From Dermatemys mawii (lineage: Eukaryota > Chordata > Testudines > Dermatemydidae): a stretch of 64,000 nucleotides of DNA. Both the position numbers and the translations under genes were made by a program. Numbering within the stretch: the stretch's first letter is position 1; each line of letters begins with the position of its first letter. Of this stretch, positions 1-12,254 are shown piece after piece. The notes beneath the pieces were generated by a model. That model did no database searches. It was not told where the DNA came from and saw nothing but the letters and a program-made list of their open reading frames with translations. The DNA is taken from contig ML677364.1 in the NCBI GenBank assembly GCA_007922305.1, positions 22,551,326 to 22,615,325 on the forward strand, written 5' to 3'.

Positions 1-360
1 TTCTCTCTGTGCAAAACTTGTACTCCACCATGGCTTCCAGAAAAGTTTGTAGCTCCATCAAATGCACAAGCAGCCATCTATTTGGGGTTCAATTTACAAG
101 CATTTAACTCTAAGACGTCACAGCTGCAGCTGATGTGTTTTCTATAACCTGAACATCTAGAATGCATCTACAGGCCTACCACAGACATCAAGATAACATA
201 CGCAGTGACTTAATACTTGATGCCTATTTGCACTAGTGCATTCATCAGCCATGTATGCACACATTTTTTCAACTCCTTTTGAGTCTTTCACTGTTGCACC
301 ACACTTCAAGAGAATCAGCTGAGTTTTTGCAGAAAGAGAGTGAGCAATTGCCACTCTTGT
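1..360 (-). pseudogene. Decayed hAT/ZMYM-like transposase fragment
   Basis: Reading the minus strand from about 354 to 157 gives a peptide with the motif YMADECTSANRHQVLSHC, which resembles the catalytic-aspartate region of hAT-like transposases (ZMYM/DUF4371 type: LADES/ECT followed by a beta strand of hydrophobic residues). After stops and frame changes a second block, ACAFDGATNFSGSHGGVQVL, appears near 75-9 in another frame and matches the next conserved block of the same proteins (FDGA.N.SG...GVQ). The order of the two blocks is correct for one broken copy. It is truncated by the window start. The alternative is a decayed host domesticated gene of the same family. Confidence 0.55.
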
Positions 361-489
361 TCAGAACCAGTGTCCACTTCAGGATTAACAACTGACAATG
401 CACTTAACATTGGTCTCTAGTTTGTAGTGTGTGGTATCTCTTGCTTAAACAGAAAGTATGATGCAATAGTCATGTTGGTTTGTATAAAC

Positions 490-770
490 CAGGGGTTCTC
501 AAACTGGGGGTCGCGACCCCCCTGGGGGTCACGAGGTCCCGGCGCTGCTTTAAAGCCACCAAATGCATTACTTCCGTATTCAGCGGATTTTCGGCGGACA
601 TACCAAGCTCCTCCGAAAACAGCGCTTGGGAGTGCTCGGCATGTCCGCCGAAAAGCCGCTGAATGCGGAAGTAATGCATTCGGCGGCTTTTTGGCGGACA
701 TACAAGGGTCCACCGCGGCAGAGGAGCGACGTAAAAAGGGTTGCAGTCTCAAAAAGTTTGAGAACCGCTG
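490..770. mobile_element. Fold-back hAT MITE with 8-bp target duplication
   Basis: The ends are CAGGGGTTCTCAAACT and, inverted, AGTTTGAGAACCGCTG, typical of non-autonomous hAT elements. The flanking 8-mers GTATAAAC (482-489) and ATATAAAC (771-778) match at 7 of 8 positions, the expected hAT target duplication. Internally, 552-601 and 641-690 are inverted copies agreeing at 46 of 50 positions, so the element would fold into a long hairpin. Some mismatches are C/T or A/G changes at CpG sites, consistent with methylation decay. Open frames on both strands here only reflect this palindrome. Confidence 0.85.
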
Positions 771-782
771 ATATAAACTGAG

Positions 783-1362
783 TTACGTATCAGAGGGGTA
801 GCCGGGTTTGTTGCATTTGCAGATCCAGACTGAGAGTCTTGTAGCACCTTATAGACTAAAANNNNNNNNNNNNNNNNNNNNNNNNNNNNNNNNNNNNNNN
901 NNNNNNNNNNNNNNNNNNNNNNNNNNNNNNNNNNNNNNNNNNNNNNNNNNNNNNNNNNNNNNNNNNNNNNNNNNNNNNNNNNNNNNNNNNNNNNNNNNNN
1001 NNNNNNNNNNNNNNNNNNNNNNNNNNNNNNNNNNNNNNNNNNNNNNNNNNNNNNNNNNNNNNNNNNNNNNNNNNNNNNNNNNNNNNNNNNNNNNNNNNNN
1101 NNNNNNNNNNNNNNNNNNNNNNNNNNNNNNNNNNNNNNNNNNNNNNNNNNNNNNNNNNNNNNNNNNNNNNNNNNNNNNNNNNNNNNNNNNNNNNNNNNNN
1201 NNNNNNNNNNNNNNNNNNNNNNNNNNNNNNNNNNNNNNNNNNNNNNNNNNNNNNNNNNNNNCAAATACCCACGGATGCATCCGATGAAGTGGGTATTAGC
1301 CCACGAAAGCTTATGGTCTAATACTTTAGTTAGTCTTTAAGGTGCCACAGGACTCTTTGTCA
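783..1362. repeat. Inverted copies of an interspersed repeat flanking the gap
   Basis: Left of the gap (about 826-861) the sequence GAGTCTTGTAGCACCTTATAGACTAAA appears in part; right of the gap (about 1325-1362) the reverse complement of the same unit appears (GACTAA...GGTGCCACAGGACTC). The unit also contains the AAGCTTATG...CCCACTTCATCGGATGCAT block typical of a repeat I associate with turtle genomes, though I cannot name its family. Confidence 0.6.
862..1261. other. Assembly gap (400 N)
   Basis: A run of exactly 400 undetermined bases. All reading frames through it are artefacts. It sits inside an inverted repeat pair. Confidence 0.99.
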
Positions 1363-1371
1363 CTTCTGCAA

Positions 1372-1960
1372 AAGGTACAGAGAAGGGCAACAAAAATGAT
1401 TACGGGTATGAAACAGATTCCATATTAAAAAGACAGGCCTTTTCAGCTTGGAAAAGAGACCATTAAGAATGGATAGGAAAGAGTCTTATAAAATCTTGAT
1501 TGGTGTGGAGAAAATGAATAAAGAAGTGTTATTTACCCCTTCACTTAACACAAGAAGCAGGGGTCACTCAATGAAATTAATAGGCAGTAAATTTAAAGCA
1601 AACAAAAGAAAGTATTTCTTCACACAAAGCACAGTAACCTATGGAACTTTTTGCCAGGGATGTTGTGAAGGGCAAAATTATAACAGGGTTGAAGAAAGAG
1701 CTAGATAAATTCATGGAGGATTGGTCCATCAATGGCTATTAGCCAGGATGGACAGGGATGCAACATCATGATCTGAGTGTCCCTAGCCTCTGTTCACCAG
1801 AAGCTGGGAATGGACCACAGGGGATGGATCAATCAATGATTCCCTGTTCTGTTCATTCCCCCTGAAGCACATGGAACAGTCACTATTGGAAGACAGGATA
1901 GTGGGATAGATGGACCATTGATCTGACCCAATATAGCAATCCTTGCATAAAAAATAATAA
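1372..1960 (+). mobile_element. CR1-type LINE, 3' end fragment
   Basis: The sequence contains the usual 3' part of CR1 ORF2 followed by the 3' UTR: ACAGAGAAGGGCAACAAAAATGAT, then a frameshifted RT C-terminal region, then the TCCATCAATGGCTATTAGCCAGGATG block, and finally the AGATGGACCATTGATCTGACCCAATATAG tail. A 5'-truncated, inactive copy. Confidence 0.8.
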
Positions 1961-3019
1961 TAAAAACATTTAGTACAGAAACTCTCCAAGATAATGACCT
2001 CTTAAGATAGTGATGATGTGAGATAATGACTTCGGCAAATAATGCTGTTTTAAAAATCTTGGCCTAATAGGAAATATATATTTATATAAGTTTCCCAGTC
2101 ACCAATCTAGCTTCTGGAGAACAGTCACTAAAACATAGTCCAGTGCTCTGGCCACTGTTGTTTGTCATGTTGCCATTCATTTATCGCTCTGCCCCAATGG
2201 GCCTGCACTGTCACCTTCTGCTGCCACCTGCCACTGTGACCTCTGTGAGTCGGTCTCTTGCGGTTGCACCCAACCCTCAGTGATTTCAGCTCTCGGGAGG
2301 GAGCCTCAGTGCTAGTGCTGACTGGGCCATCTCTTCCACAGGAACACTGTCACCAGCAGGTCTAAGTGCTTAGACCTGATTATCAGATATTTCACTTAAC
2401 AAACAAAAAGACTCTTTAGGAAGCCTAATCAGCTCTGTCTTTAAACAGGGGAGAGGGGCAGGTCAGAGACTACTTATGACTCAGACAGACCATCAAGCAC
2501 AACACCTGTCCCCACCCTCTATCTTGATGCCTTCAATCAGCACAGGTTAAGTACAGTTCTACTGCCCTTAACTCATCCAATAAGAATAACAACATTTCAT
2601 TACCATCCCCATCCCCCATATTCAAGTGATTTGTAACCCAACCCCAGCCAAAATCTATCACTTGGGCAACACAGCTCTGTTTGCTGGATATCTAGGTAGA
2701 TTAGGTCTGAATGTAAATACAATCTGGTCCTGAAGCCTTTCCCCCCAATGCCCCGCTCATCACTAGCTGTCAGGGAGAGCTCATTTAGACTTTGCTTACA
2801 CATCATAATTTGAAACTATGAGGTTGGCCAACATCCCCAAAATGAATGCACTGGCATTGTCACAAAAACAAAAGCAGTATAAAGAAGCTAGTTTGTGTTC
2901 ATACTTTTCAAATCTGTTCTATTTTTTCAGATACACATATTTTATCATATACTTTAGATGTTTTTAAAGTGTGTATTAATGTTTCAATTTCAATTCAAGT
3001 TTCCAAACAATCACTAAAT
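1961..3019. other. Intergenic sequence, nothing recognised
   Basis: AT-rich to mixed sequence without a convincing reading frame, RNA gene or repeat that I can identify. Confidence 0.5.
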
Positions 3020-3945
3020 TGGTAACGCTGCATGTAATTAGTTCACAAAACTGGGGAGGGGATGTACACCTCCGGGGTGGGGGTGGGGAGTCTGGGGAAA
3101 TCCCTGCTGCTCTCAGTCCCTTCCCCGCTCTCCCCAGAGCCTCAGTGGTGCACGCCAGAGGTCCGGCAGGGGACGCTTCTCCCAGCACCTTCCCAGCTCT
3201 CCCAGAGCCTCAGCATTGCTGAGCTCTGGCAGGAGAGGCTGCTGCCAGCGCCTTCCCCCACTCTCTGGGAGCCTCAGCAGCACATGACTCCGGGGAGTAG
3301 GGGAAGGTGCTGAGGAGGCAGGAGGAGGGGCTCCTCCGGCTGGGGAGACAGCTCCTGGCCCTTCCCCGCTCGCCTGGAGGCTCAGCATGCCATGCAGGGC
3401 TGCGCTCTCCTCCTGGAGAGCGGTGCAGCCTGTATAGTTCCAACCTGGCTGCCGGTGTGGTATGGGAGTCGGGACCCAGGTGGTTGCTTAAGGGGCAGGG
3501 AGTCCCGGGGGCAGTCAGGGAACAGGGGTCTGTTGGATGGGGTGGAGGTTTTGGTCAGGGGACAGGGAACAGTGCAGGAGGTTGGATAGAACATGGGAGT
3601 CCTGTGGGAGTCTGTCGGGGTGTGGATAGGGGTTGGGGCAGTCAGGACAGGGAGAGTTGAGAAGTGGTTGGGCAGTTAGTGTGTGGGGTCTTTGGAGGGG
3701 GCAGTCAGGGAACAAGGAGCAGAGGGGCTTAGATAGGGGGTGGGAGGGTCTCGGGAGAGGGCTCTTAGGGGACAAGGAGCAGGGGGGTTGGATGGGTCTG
3801 GGATTCTGAGGGGGCAGGAAGTGGGAGGGGGTTGATAGGGGGCGGGGCTAGGCTGTTTGGGGAGGCACAGCCTTTCCTGAGGGTGTCCTCCATACAAGTT
3901 TTCAACCCCGATGTGGCCTGCCGGCCAAAAAGTTTGCCCAGCCCT
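3020..3945 (-). repeat. GC-rich hAT-like MITE with minisatellite core
   Basis: On the minus strand the right end reads GGGCTGGGCAAACTTTTTGG followed by CCGGCAGGCCACATCGGGGTTG, the start of a hAT-like element also present at 21965-22510. The interior has tandem-like units: CTTCCC..CTCTCC..AGAGCCTCAG in 3120-3390 and GGGGCAGTCAGGGAACA-type units in 3495-3790. The many open frames in this block are due to base composition. The left edge is uncertain. Confidence 0.5.
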
Positions 3946-4099
3946 GCTCTAAGATGCCACAAGGACTCCTCATCCACCTGTCTTCAATGAGCCTGGAGCC
4001 AAAATACTTATCTAGTCTGTCTGATAAATTGTATCTGTCCTCGTGCACGACAGACCTGCCTGCCTGTGTCCATGGAAAGACACGTATGCGGAGATGGCA

Positions 4100-4760
4100 G
4101 CTATGTATTCAATCACACACTCGATGGCCCGGGGTTGTTTTGCTTGCTGCTGCCCGACGCGCGCTTCGGGCCGGAGTAAGGACCGGCCCTGGCAGTCACG
4201 CGGCCCCCTGGCTGAAATCCCAACTCGTGGGGACGTAAACTGCCTTCAACCTGGAGTACGAGCGATTTCTCTGCACGGTGCGTTAGTTCTGCCCCGCCTC
4301 GGACAGCAGCAGAGCGGGGGCTCGTCCTCTCTACCCCAAAGCGGCTGCAAACCGGCCGCGGAGCGGGGCTGCACCTGGGGCGGGCTGTTCAGGCGTGGGA
4401 GGGAGGAGGAGCCGCCGGGGTCGGCGCTGGCTGCGGCTGGGACAGGGAGAGGCCGGGCTTGTTCCGAGCGCGCTGGGCGCGAGGGCACCGCCCAGCCGCG
4501 GGACCAGCCCCCGCCGCTTCCTGGCTCCTGCAGCCCGCTCCTACCATCAGGCTCCGGCTCTTCCCAACCAAGCTGAAGCGAGGTGCCGGCTCTCTCCCTT
4601 CTCCGCCCCCGGGTAAGCGCGTCTGCCTCCAGGAGCTGGGAAAGCGGGAGACGCGACCTGAAACCTGCCCGCTCCTTTCAGTGGGGGACCCCGCTTGCTC
4701 TTCCCAGCTGGGGCTGAGCTGTAGCCAAATACAGAACTACGGCCCCGGGCCTCCCTGCTC
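4100..4760 (+). promoter_or_regulatory. CpG-rich island; candidate promoter of gene 1
   Basis: A sharply GC- and CpG-rich block (for example CCCGACGCGCGCTTCGGGCC near 4148) within AT-richer sequence. It contains a GC box-like GGGGCGGGC at 4377-4385 and a consensus-like splice donor, CCCGG|GTAAGC, at 4612/4613. This could be the end of a 5' non-coding exon spliced to the acceptor at 14711-14713 just upstream of the IL1RL2 start codon. Open frames here (for example 4043-4576) have no recognisable domain. An unrelated gene's promoter or a non-coding transcript is possible. Confidence 0.5.
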
Positions 4761-4769
4761 ACCTGAGGG

Positions 4770-5465
4770 TGGGGGTGAGAGGAGGCTGCCGTGATGGGGG
4801 AGGGATGAGCTAGCTGAGTAACCTGTTCTGCTCCGCAAGGTGATTCACAGTGGCACAGGTTTCCACAGGTGCATGCCAATCATTTCTGTAGCAGAGGTCT
4901 TTAATTTACAGCTGAAAAGATGCTGCCCCACCTACCTCTGCGGTTTTGCCCTGCACACTCAAAGGGGGTGTTCTTTCGCTCTTGCACGGTCACCAACAAT
5001 GAGGTTCCGGTGGCCAGATTCTGCTGTTAGTCGGTGTCTGTACTGCCCCTTGTTTGTAGTGGGTGTGCATGGACGTTAAGTGACTGGAAGAACATGGGTG
5101 GCCAAACTGTGCCTTGGGAGCCCCATGTGAGTCATTGAAGTGTGGGTTGCAGAGCTCCCCAGTGATCTCCCCCCCCCATTCTCCACCTACTAGACTGGAG
5201 GTGGGGGAGCTCAGGACCTCTGCCTAGTCATAAAGTAGGGGCTTTAATCCCACTGGGTGTGCATTCCAGGACTCGTGGCTTCAACAGGAGTGGGGCTGAA
5301 ACCTCATCAGGTGCCACCTGGGGGATTAAAGCCCTGAGCCCCAGCAGATCCTTCCCATGGGCCTGAATCCCCGAGCTCTCTGGCAGGTGTGCCCTGGCTT
5401 TTGAACTTCTGAAGATTGTTGTATGTGGCTCAGAGGGTCAGTAAGTTTGGCCACCTCTGCAACAG
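4770..5465. other. Non-coding sequence between island and repeats
   Basis: No supported gene. The short frames have no domain signal. Confidence 0.4.
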
Positions 5466-5576
5466 AGAGACAAAGTAGGTGAGGAAGTATCTTTTATTGA
5501 ACCAACTTCTGTTGGTGAGAGAGATGGGCTTTTGAGCTTACACAAGTTCTTCTTTAGATCTGGCTGGGATTCTCTT
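5466..5576 (+). repeat. Interspersed repeat (GGTGAGGTAATATCTTTTATTG family)
   Basis: The stretch from GAGAGACAAAGTAGGTGAGG through ATCTTTTATTGAACCAACTTCTGTTGGTGAGAGAGA to TTCTTCTTTAGATCTGG is repeated at 46061-46152 and, as an inverted pair, at 48905-49015. The family name is uncertain. Confidence 0.65.
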
Positions 5577-8500
5577 TCTCCCCCCTAATGTGGTGTCTCT
5601 GGTATCCTGGGGCTACATCAACGTTACATGCGACAATGGAAGCCAAAAAGCACTTCTGAGGGATAGAGGCAGAATCCAGCATGCTCTGCAGGTATAAAAA
5701 GCATTAAAAACTAATGTATTTGATTCCAGTTGATAAAACTGAACAAGCACAGGATCAGACTTAGGTAAGAGAGTGCACTTTTGACAGAGTTTATATAGAA
5801 CCACACCTCATATATGTTTGACAACCTATTATAGTCATACACTCACAAGAGAAATAATTTTTAGTGCAGATAAGGGTGTAAAAGTGGAAATGTCTTCATC
5901 CTCTTGGAGAGGAGAATAAACAGGAATCCCACTCTCTCTTCTTGAGCACTGCTCTATTCTGTCTTTAATCCAGACATGTAGGAGAGATGAAAAATATTTT
6001 TTTTCAGGCAGTTCTTTAGAATTTTTTCCCCCAAAGGTCCCAGATAATGATAAAATTGCAATCCTTTCTTAAATAGACCGATCTGTCAAAGTGCTAAATA
6101 TTTTATTTGATTATAAAGTGTGTGTGTAAAATTATATATTAAAACCACAAAAACAAATTGCAGAAAATAAAATTGCAAATCATTAAGTGCATTGCATACA
6201 CTCTGCAGTGTCTGTTAAAATTACTCATATTCAAAGATATTAAATAATGGATATTATCTGCTTCAAACCAGTGAGGAAATCTTTCATCTTTCTAATGGCC
6301 TTACAGAGTGGACTTTCCCTCCCTCTGGCTGCACATGTCTTAAGTACCATTTGGGAAGGGTCTGTTTGGACAGAACTTCCCCTAGCTTTAGCCCAATGCT
6401 TTCTTGGTTAGAGGTCGGAGAGTTACAGGAGAGGTGATTTTTGATCCACTTCACTTTGATACCTATTTGATCCACCTTATTTGTTAGGTATATACCTTAG
6501 TTTTAGGTTGACAAGGTAGGAAGTTATAGAGATGCCTAACAATTACTTTTTTGGGTACAAAATTCATATTAACTCATTAAGATGAAAAATGTAAGAGTTT
6601 CCTTCCTGTTTCTTAAAACAGGACTAATTTTAGATAGTTTTAAGTTTACATCTCTGCTCACAGGCCACTTATGAGCTTCCTTTAAAGAATGCTATTAATA
6701 TGCAAAATAACTATTCTGTTTGTTCTCTATTTAATATTCATAGGTGGATGGGAATATACAGTTATTAATTTAATATATAGGAGCAACTAGTACTTCCAAC
6801 ATGGATTTATTTCACAGATCAGATGAACTACGAGGGCTTTGCCACACTGACAAAAGTTCTTGCACATAAATTCTATGGCACTTGCTACTATGAAAAAACA
6901 GAATTCAGACCGAGATGTCCATTCCAGAGAAGAGCTCTTTCTTCACTCACTCAAACTTCTAAAAATATTCCTGGGGTGGCTAAAGCTGTATGCACTTGTT
7001 ATGAAATCTAAGAAATTATTATTCTGTTTTGAAAGCTGAATAAAGAGCAGCTTAGATTTTAGAGCTCTGGAGGGGGACCAGGAATGGAGGAACCTGCTTT
7101 TGATAGTTACAGGAGGAAGACAGAGAAAGGATGAGGGAAAGCAGCACACTGGAAGTAGTGTTCCTGGGGGATTTGGCCAGCAAGGGAGATTCTGGGGCAA
7201 AGTGGATTTAAATTAGAGATCTAGATTCTCTAACTTAACTTGAATCGTGTTCTTAATGGTAGTAGCAGTAGTAAACCCTCAAGCTTTCTTCCCTCCATTC
7301 AGTGCAGAAGTTGAGTGGGCCGGCTTGAAGAGATTTATGTAGTTAGTATATTTTGAGGGCTGTGGTAAACTGGCTGCAGGAAATTCATGAGAAAGGCTTC
7401 CTTGTTTCTGTTGCACGTTATTTGCAGTGAGGGCTGGGTGATGATGAAAGTAACCTGGGGGCGGGGGAAGAGGGGAGTTCAGAAAACTGATGCTGGGGTA
7501 CTGGGACCAGAATGGGGAATGGTAGGAAACAGGCATTCTGGTGTTTAAGCGTTCATTTGAAAAATCTGTCATTCTCTTTACATGCAAGAGTGGTAAATAC
7601 AGGCTAATCCAGGAATGATTGGGCAGTACGACACGGAGCAATGATAAGTTTGTGCTACTTGGGCCCTGACCAACAAAAATTGTTTTGTAGTAAAAGGGCT
7701 GTATATAAATTAACCCTTCATTTTCTCTGCTTAATACTGTGTTTGTCAAACTTAGTTTTAGGATTTATACATTTTGAATGCTACTACTGCTGGTTTCTCA
7801 CTCAAATAAAAATTTTACACTTTCGTGGAATGTGTTTTTTTGAAATGCTGGTGCAGTGTGCTTACATTTGAACATATATTAACTGTTCTTCACTCATGCA
7901 TTTCCAATATAATAAACTAGAAAACAGACAAAAGGCAATGAACAATTCCTTGACAGAAATGCATATTTATTTTCTTTACATCAACATTGCCTTCACATAT
8001 TAGTGTGAAATTTAATATCTGAAATGATTCAAGAATTGGTAATTGCAGACCACAACAACTTTTTGAAAGAAATTGTGTGCCTCTGTCATGAAGAGATTCA
8101 GTCATTGTGCACATCTGTTTTATTTGTCCTTTTGTGATCAACATTCCTGTGTCCATTTCTGCTAGGTTGTGATTTTTGTTCAAATTCATAAACTAAGCAG
8201 GAGTCGGGGTTGGTCAATACTTGATTAGAAGATAACTACATTAAGGCACATATTGGTGATTCTCTTATTCAGTAATGTAACACCCCCATATCCTGTTTTA
8301 GGGCACTGTATTTCAGATTTTTTTTTTTGAGCAAGAAATTTTTTTAAGTTTTCCCCTTATACTATAAAATTTCCAAAAAGGTTGAAATTTTGGTGGGAAA
8401 TGGAAATTTATTTAACCAGCTCTAGGACTAAGATTGCTAAACAATGTGTTTCTCAAATTTTAACTTTTCTTATGCCTCTCTAAATTTTTCTGTAATTTCA

Positions 8501-8580
8501 GTAGAAGTTTTTCTTCACCTTATTAAAAAAGAGCACCATTTCCAGTCTATAGATGACAACATACTGAGAATGGGTGTAGT
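5577..8580. other. AT-rich non-coding region, 5' side of gene 1
   Basis: No gene is supported. A degraded hAT-like end may be present at about 8326-8430 (ACCAGCTCTAGG with AT-rich interior, similar to 16683-16973). The longest frame (minus strand, 7749-7279) has no domain I recognise. Confidence 0.4.
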
Positions 8581-8585
8581 GAGCC

Positions 8586-8586
<1 letters not shown>

Positions 8587-8632
<46 letters not shown>
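8587..8632. repeat. (GT)n(AT)n microsatellite
   Basis: An uninterrupted GT run passes into an AT run. A similar compound repeat lies at 32592-32625. Confidence 0.95.
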
Positions 8633-8636
<4 letters not shown>

Positions 8637-8779
8637 GGAATAAATGCACACATACACTGCATAGTCTATAATATACTTTGAAAATATTAGACATATAGAG
8701 AGTTGGCTTTGTGGTGTTTGGGAGAACTGCATGGTGAATTACAGGCTGGTTGCAAAGGTTGTGAACTTCTCAACATCTA

Positions 8780-10345
8780 GGCAGACTTATGTGCAGTGCT
8801 GGGAAAGAGCTGATGGTCGTGATATATGTAGATACCAGTGACACAGGAAAAGGTAGGAGAGAGGTCCTAATGGTCACATTTAGACTGCTAGGTAAGAGAT
8901 TAAAGACCAGGACCTCCATGGCAGACTTCTCTGAAAGGCTTCTAATTCCACATCCAGGCCAGTTACACGGGTAGAATTCTGGGTATCCACGTGTGGTAGA
9001 GATGATGGTGTACGGAGGAAGTGTTTAGGTTTATTAGGAACTGGGGAACCTTTGGAAGCGCTTAAAGGAGAAGAAAGTGATCAGGAACAGTCAGCAAGGA
9101 GTCTCCAAGGGCAAGTCATGCCTGACTAACCAAATTGTCTTCTGTGACGAGATAACTGGCTCTGAGGATGAGGGGAAAGCAGTGGAAGTGTTATTCCTTA
9201 ACTTTAGCAAAGCTTTTGATACGGTCTCCCACAGTATTCTTGCCAGCAAGTTAAAGTAGTATGGGCTGAATTAATGGACTGTAAAGTGGATAGAAAGCTG
9301 GCTAGGTCGTCAGACTCAACAGGTAGTGATCAATGGCTCCATGTCTAGTTGGCAGCGGTATCAAGTGGAGTGCCCCAAGGATCAGTCCTGGGACTGGTTT
9401 TGTTCAATATCTTCATTACTGATCTGGAGGAGGGTGTGGACTGAATTCTCAGCAAGTTTGCAGATGACACTTAATTGGGAGGAGTGGTAGATACGTTGGA
9501 GGGTAGGGATAGGATACAGGGGGATCTAGACAAATTAGAGGATTGGGCCAAAAGAAATCTGATGGGGTTCAACAAGGACAAGTGCAGAGTCCTGCACTTA
9601 GGATGGAAGTATTCCATGCACGGCTACAGATTAGGGACCGAATGGCTAGGCAGTAGCTCTGCAGAAAAGGACGTAGGGGTTACAGTGGATGAGAATCTAG
9701 ATATGAGTCAACAGTGTGCCCTTGTTGCCAAGAAGGCTAACAGTGTTTTGGGTTGTATAAGTAGGGGCATTGCCAGCAGATCAAGGGACATAACCGTTCC
9801 CCTCTGTTTGGAATTAGTGAGGCCTCATCTGGAGTACTGTGTCCAGTTTTGGGCCCCACACTACAAGAAGGATGAGGAAAAATTGGAAAGAGTCCAGCAG
9901 AGGGCAACAAAATGATTAGAGGGCTGGAGAACATGACTTATGACGAGAGGCTGAGGGAACTGGGATTGTTTCTTCTGCAGAATAGAATAATAAGGGGGGA
10001 TTTGATAGCTGCTTTTAACTACATGAAAGAGGTCTCCAAAGAGGATGGATCTAGACTGTTCTCAGTGGTAGCAGATGACAGAACAAGGACTAATGGTCTC
10101 AAGTTGCAGTGGGGGAGATTTAGGTTGGATATTGGGAAAAATCTTTTCAATAGGAGGGTGGTGAAGCACTGGAATGGATTACCTAGGGAGGTGATGGAAT
10201 CTCCTTCCTTAGAGGTTTTTAAAGTCAAGCTTGACAAAGCCCTGGCTGGGATGATTTAGTTGGGGATTGGTCCTGCTTTGAGCAGGAGGTTGGACTAGAT
10301 GACCTCCTGAGGTCCCTTCCAACCCTGATATTCTATGTTAGGGAA
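8780..10345 (+). mobile_element. CR1 LINE with internal deletion
   Basis: The first part (8789-8974) encodes a peptide like the SGNH-esterase region of CR1 ORF1 (VIYVDTSDTGKGRREV...). From about 9077 it jumps to ORF2 reverse transcriptase: KGKSCLTNQIVF, FSKAFDTVSHSIL, then KFADDT (near 9455) followed by a stop, then HLEYCVQFWAPHYKKDEEKL, and the C-terminal region to 10259. Several frameshifts separate these blocks. The 3' end is the typical GGTTGGACTAGATGACCTCCTGAGGTCCCTTCCAACC and ATTCTATG tail. The order ORF1 piece then mid-RT implies an internal deletion or two joined copies. Inactive. Confidence 0.85.
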
Positions 10346-12254
10346 CCCTGTTGAGTGTCTACATTGTTTTCTAACCCTACATTAAGATTTCTCTAACTTG
10401 TGATGCCGTGTTAGGAGATGGAAATGTGATTCCAAGCAGCTGCAGTGAAATCTCCAGTGTGTGCAGCTGAAGTATTCTAATGTATAGTGACCAAATAGGA
10501 TGTTTGTATGAGTGGAGTGAACTAGTGAGCTGTCCAAGGGGGCCTGGAAAATATGCCCTCCCTTGCAATATAATTGACTATCAGGAGTTGCTGCTTTAGG
10601 AAAAGCTTGCAGCTATCAGCAATCAGGATTGGGTCAGAATCATGAGGGAATTAACATGAGGCTGCACTAGGTCACATGTGACTTACTCTGTTATTGCTCC
10701 AACAAGCATGTTGAAATCTGTAGCTTTCTTCCACCCTCGCTTGGCACAGTTCAGGGGGAAAAAATGACACTTGGAGAAATGATTTGTGACCCGCTGACTG
10801 CATGGACTACTTCTAACTGAAATAGACTAGATTTGGAAATGAAATACTGTTTCGCAGACACACACACGCACACTCAGTTCACTGTTCACAGGTGGCTCCA
10901 TGGGCCCCAGGGAAGTGATTACTGAAAGGAAAACATGACAGGCCCTGACAAACATCTGGGACTTAACAGTTAAAATCACCTTTACAGCTGTTTATGAATG
11001 TTTGAAATTCCAAGTTGCCATTTTGAATGCCATGTTGAGGTGGCGGGGGGAAGGAGAGGGTGAAGAAGAAGGGAATTGCATAGGAACTGTGAAGCAGTCT
11101 ACCATTAGTGGCCATGTGGCTAGCTGGGACTTACCATTATTGCATTGTTTCTTACAGCAGAAATCCCTCCTAGTACTGTAATAAACTGTAGATTTGCCTC
11201 ACACTTACTGGGCTTTAAGGTGGCTTCTTCCTCCACCATGTTTGTTATGAGCTCGGCTATGGGAGGAGGATAAAACTGCCCTGCCGAATAGGGGCCAAGA
11301 ATTTGCTGTTAATCCTTGTCCACAGCCTGCTCCGAGACTTGTTCTATTAAAACTGTCACTTCATGCTCCTCACTGGGAGCCTGCTTCTGGATCCTTTCTG
11401 GATTCAGGGGCCAACAGGCTGACCAGGTCATTGTGACACACAGTTGCCTCCATGCTGGGCAGTCATCCTAAAATGGACATGTTGGTGAGTTACCTAAGGT
11501 GCAGTTCTTGTCCCTAGTCTTCCAATACTTGCTATTCAGCCTCTTAATACATTCTTTGCACTGATTACCAGTCTGGAAAATCTGCAGAAAGGTCTGTTTT
11601 TTAGCTATCTGCTGGTACACATGGTCATTCCTGGTGCTTTTGCTGAAGTCTACAGTTTTACTGACCTTGCACCAGAGAACTGACCAAAGTTTGGCTGTGC
11701 TCCCATGACCATGAAGCAGCGTGGAAAAGGTTCTTTCAGTTCAATCTCCACTGAAAACGCTGGAGGCTCTCTGATAGTGTGGTTGCAGATCAGTGATCAG
11801 AAGAGAATGGGTTAATGCTGACCTGAGCTGCTGCCATATGCCAAGGAGGGAGTAGTTTCTGGTTTCAATAGAGTGGATTGGAACTTGTTGGGATAGAGAG
11901 AACTAAGGAAGTTGTCCCATGGAATTGTGGGTTACTTCTGGCAGACTACTGGATACGAGCAAGCGGGGCTGTATCTACCCTGCAAAGCAATAGGACTCAA
12001 ACAGTGAGTCCCAATTTTACTTGTGCTCGAACCCTGATGCCCTGCAGGGTCCTGGGAACCTGGGTCTGAGCCCTGGGTTAGCGTAATTTCAGTGTAGATG
12101 CAAAGTGGGTTAGGCTTGACCGTGACGGTAGCATGGGCTTATGTTGCAGTGTAGATGTACCATAGGCCTAACTTGAGGACTAGGCAAATTGATTTGAAGC
12201 TATAGTAAAAAAACAAAATAATCAGACACATATATGAACACAATATATTGGAAG
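10346..12254. other. Non-coding region, mostly unassigned
   Basis: No gene is supported. At about 11965-12165 there is a degraded MITE-like stretch (GTGTAGATG and ACCTGGGTCTGAGCCC segments common to turtle short repeats). Confidence 0.35.

Noticed and set aside
749..1287. Long frames on both strands across the gap
   Set aside because: They are made of undetermined bases.
4043..4576. 177-codon frame in the CpG island
   Set aside because: GC-rich composition opens frames on several strands; no domain, no codon pattern, and the splice donor at 4613 fits a non-coding exon better.
7279..7749. 156-codon minus-strand frame
   Set aside because: No domain, no support from splice sites, and AT-rich surroundings; probably chance.
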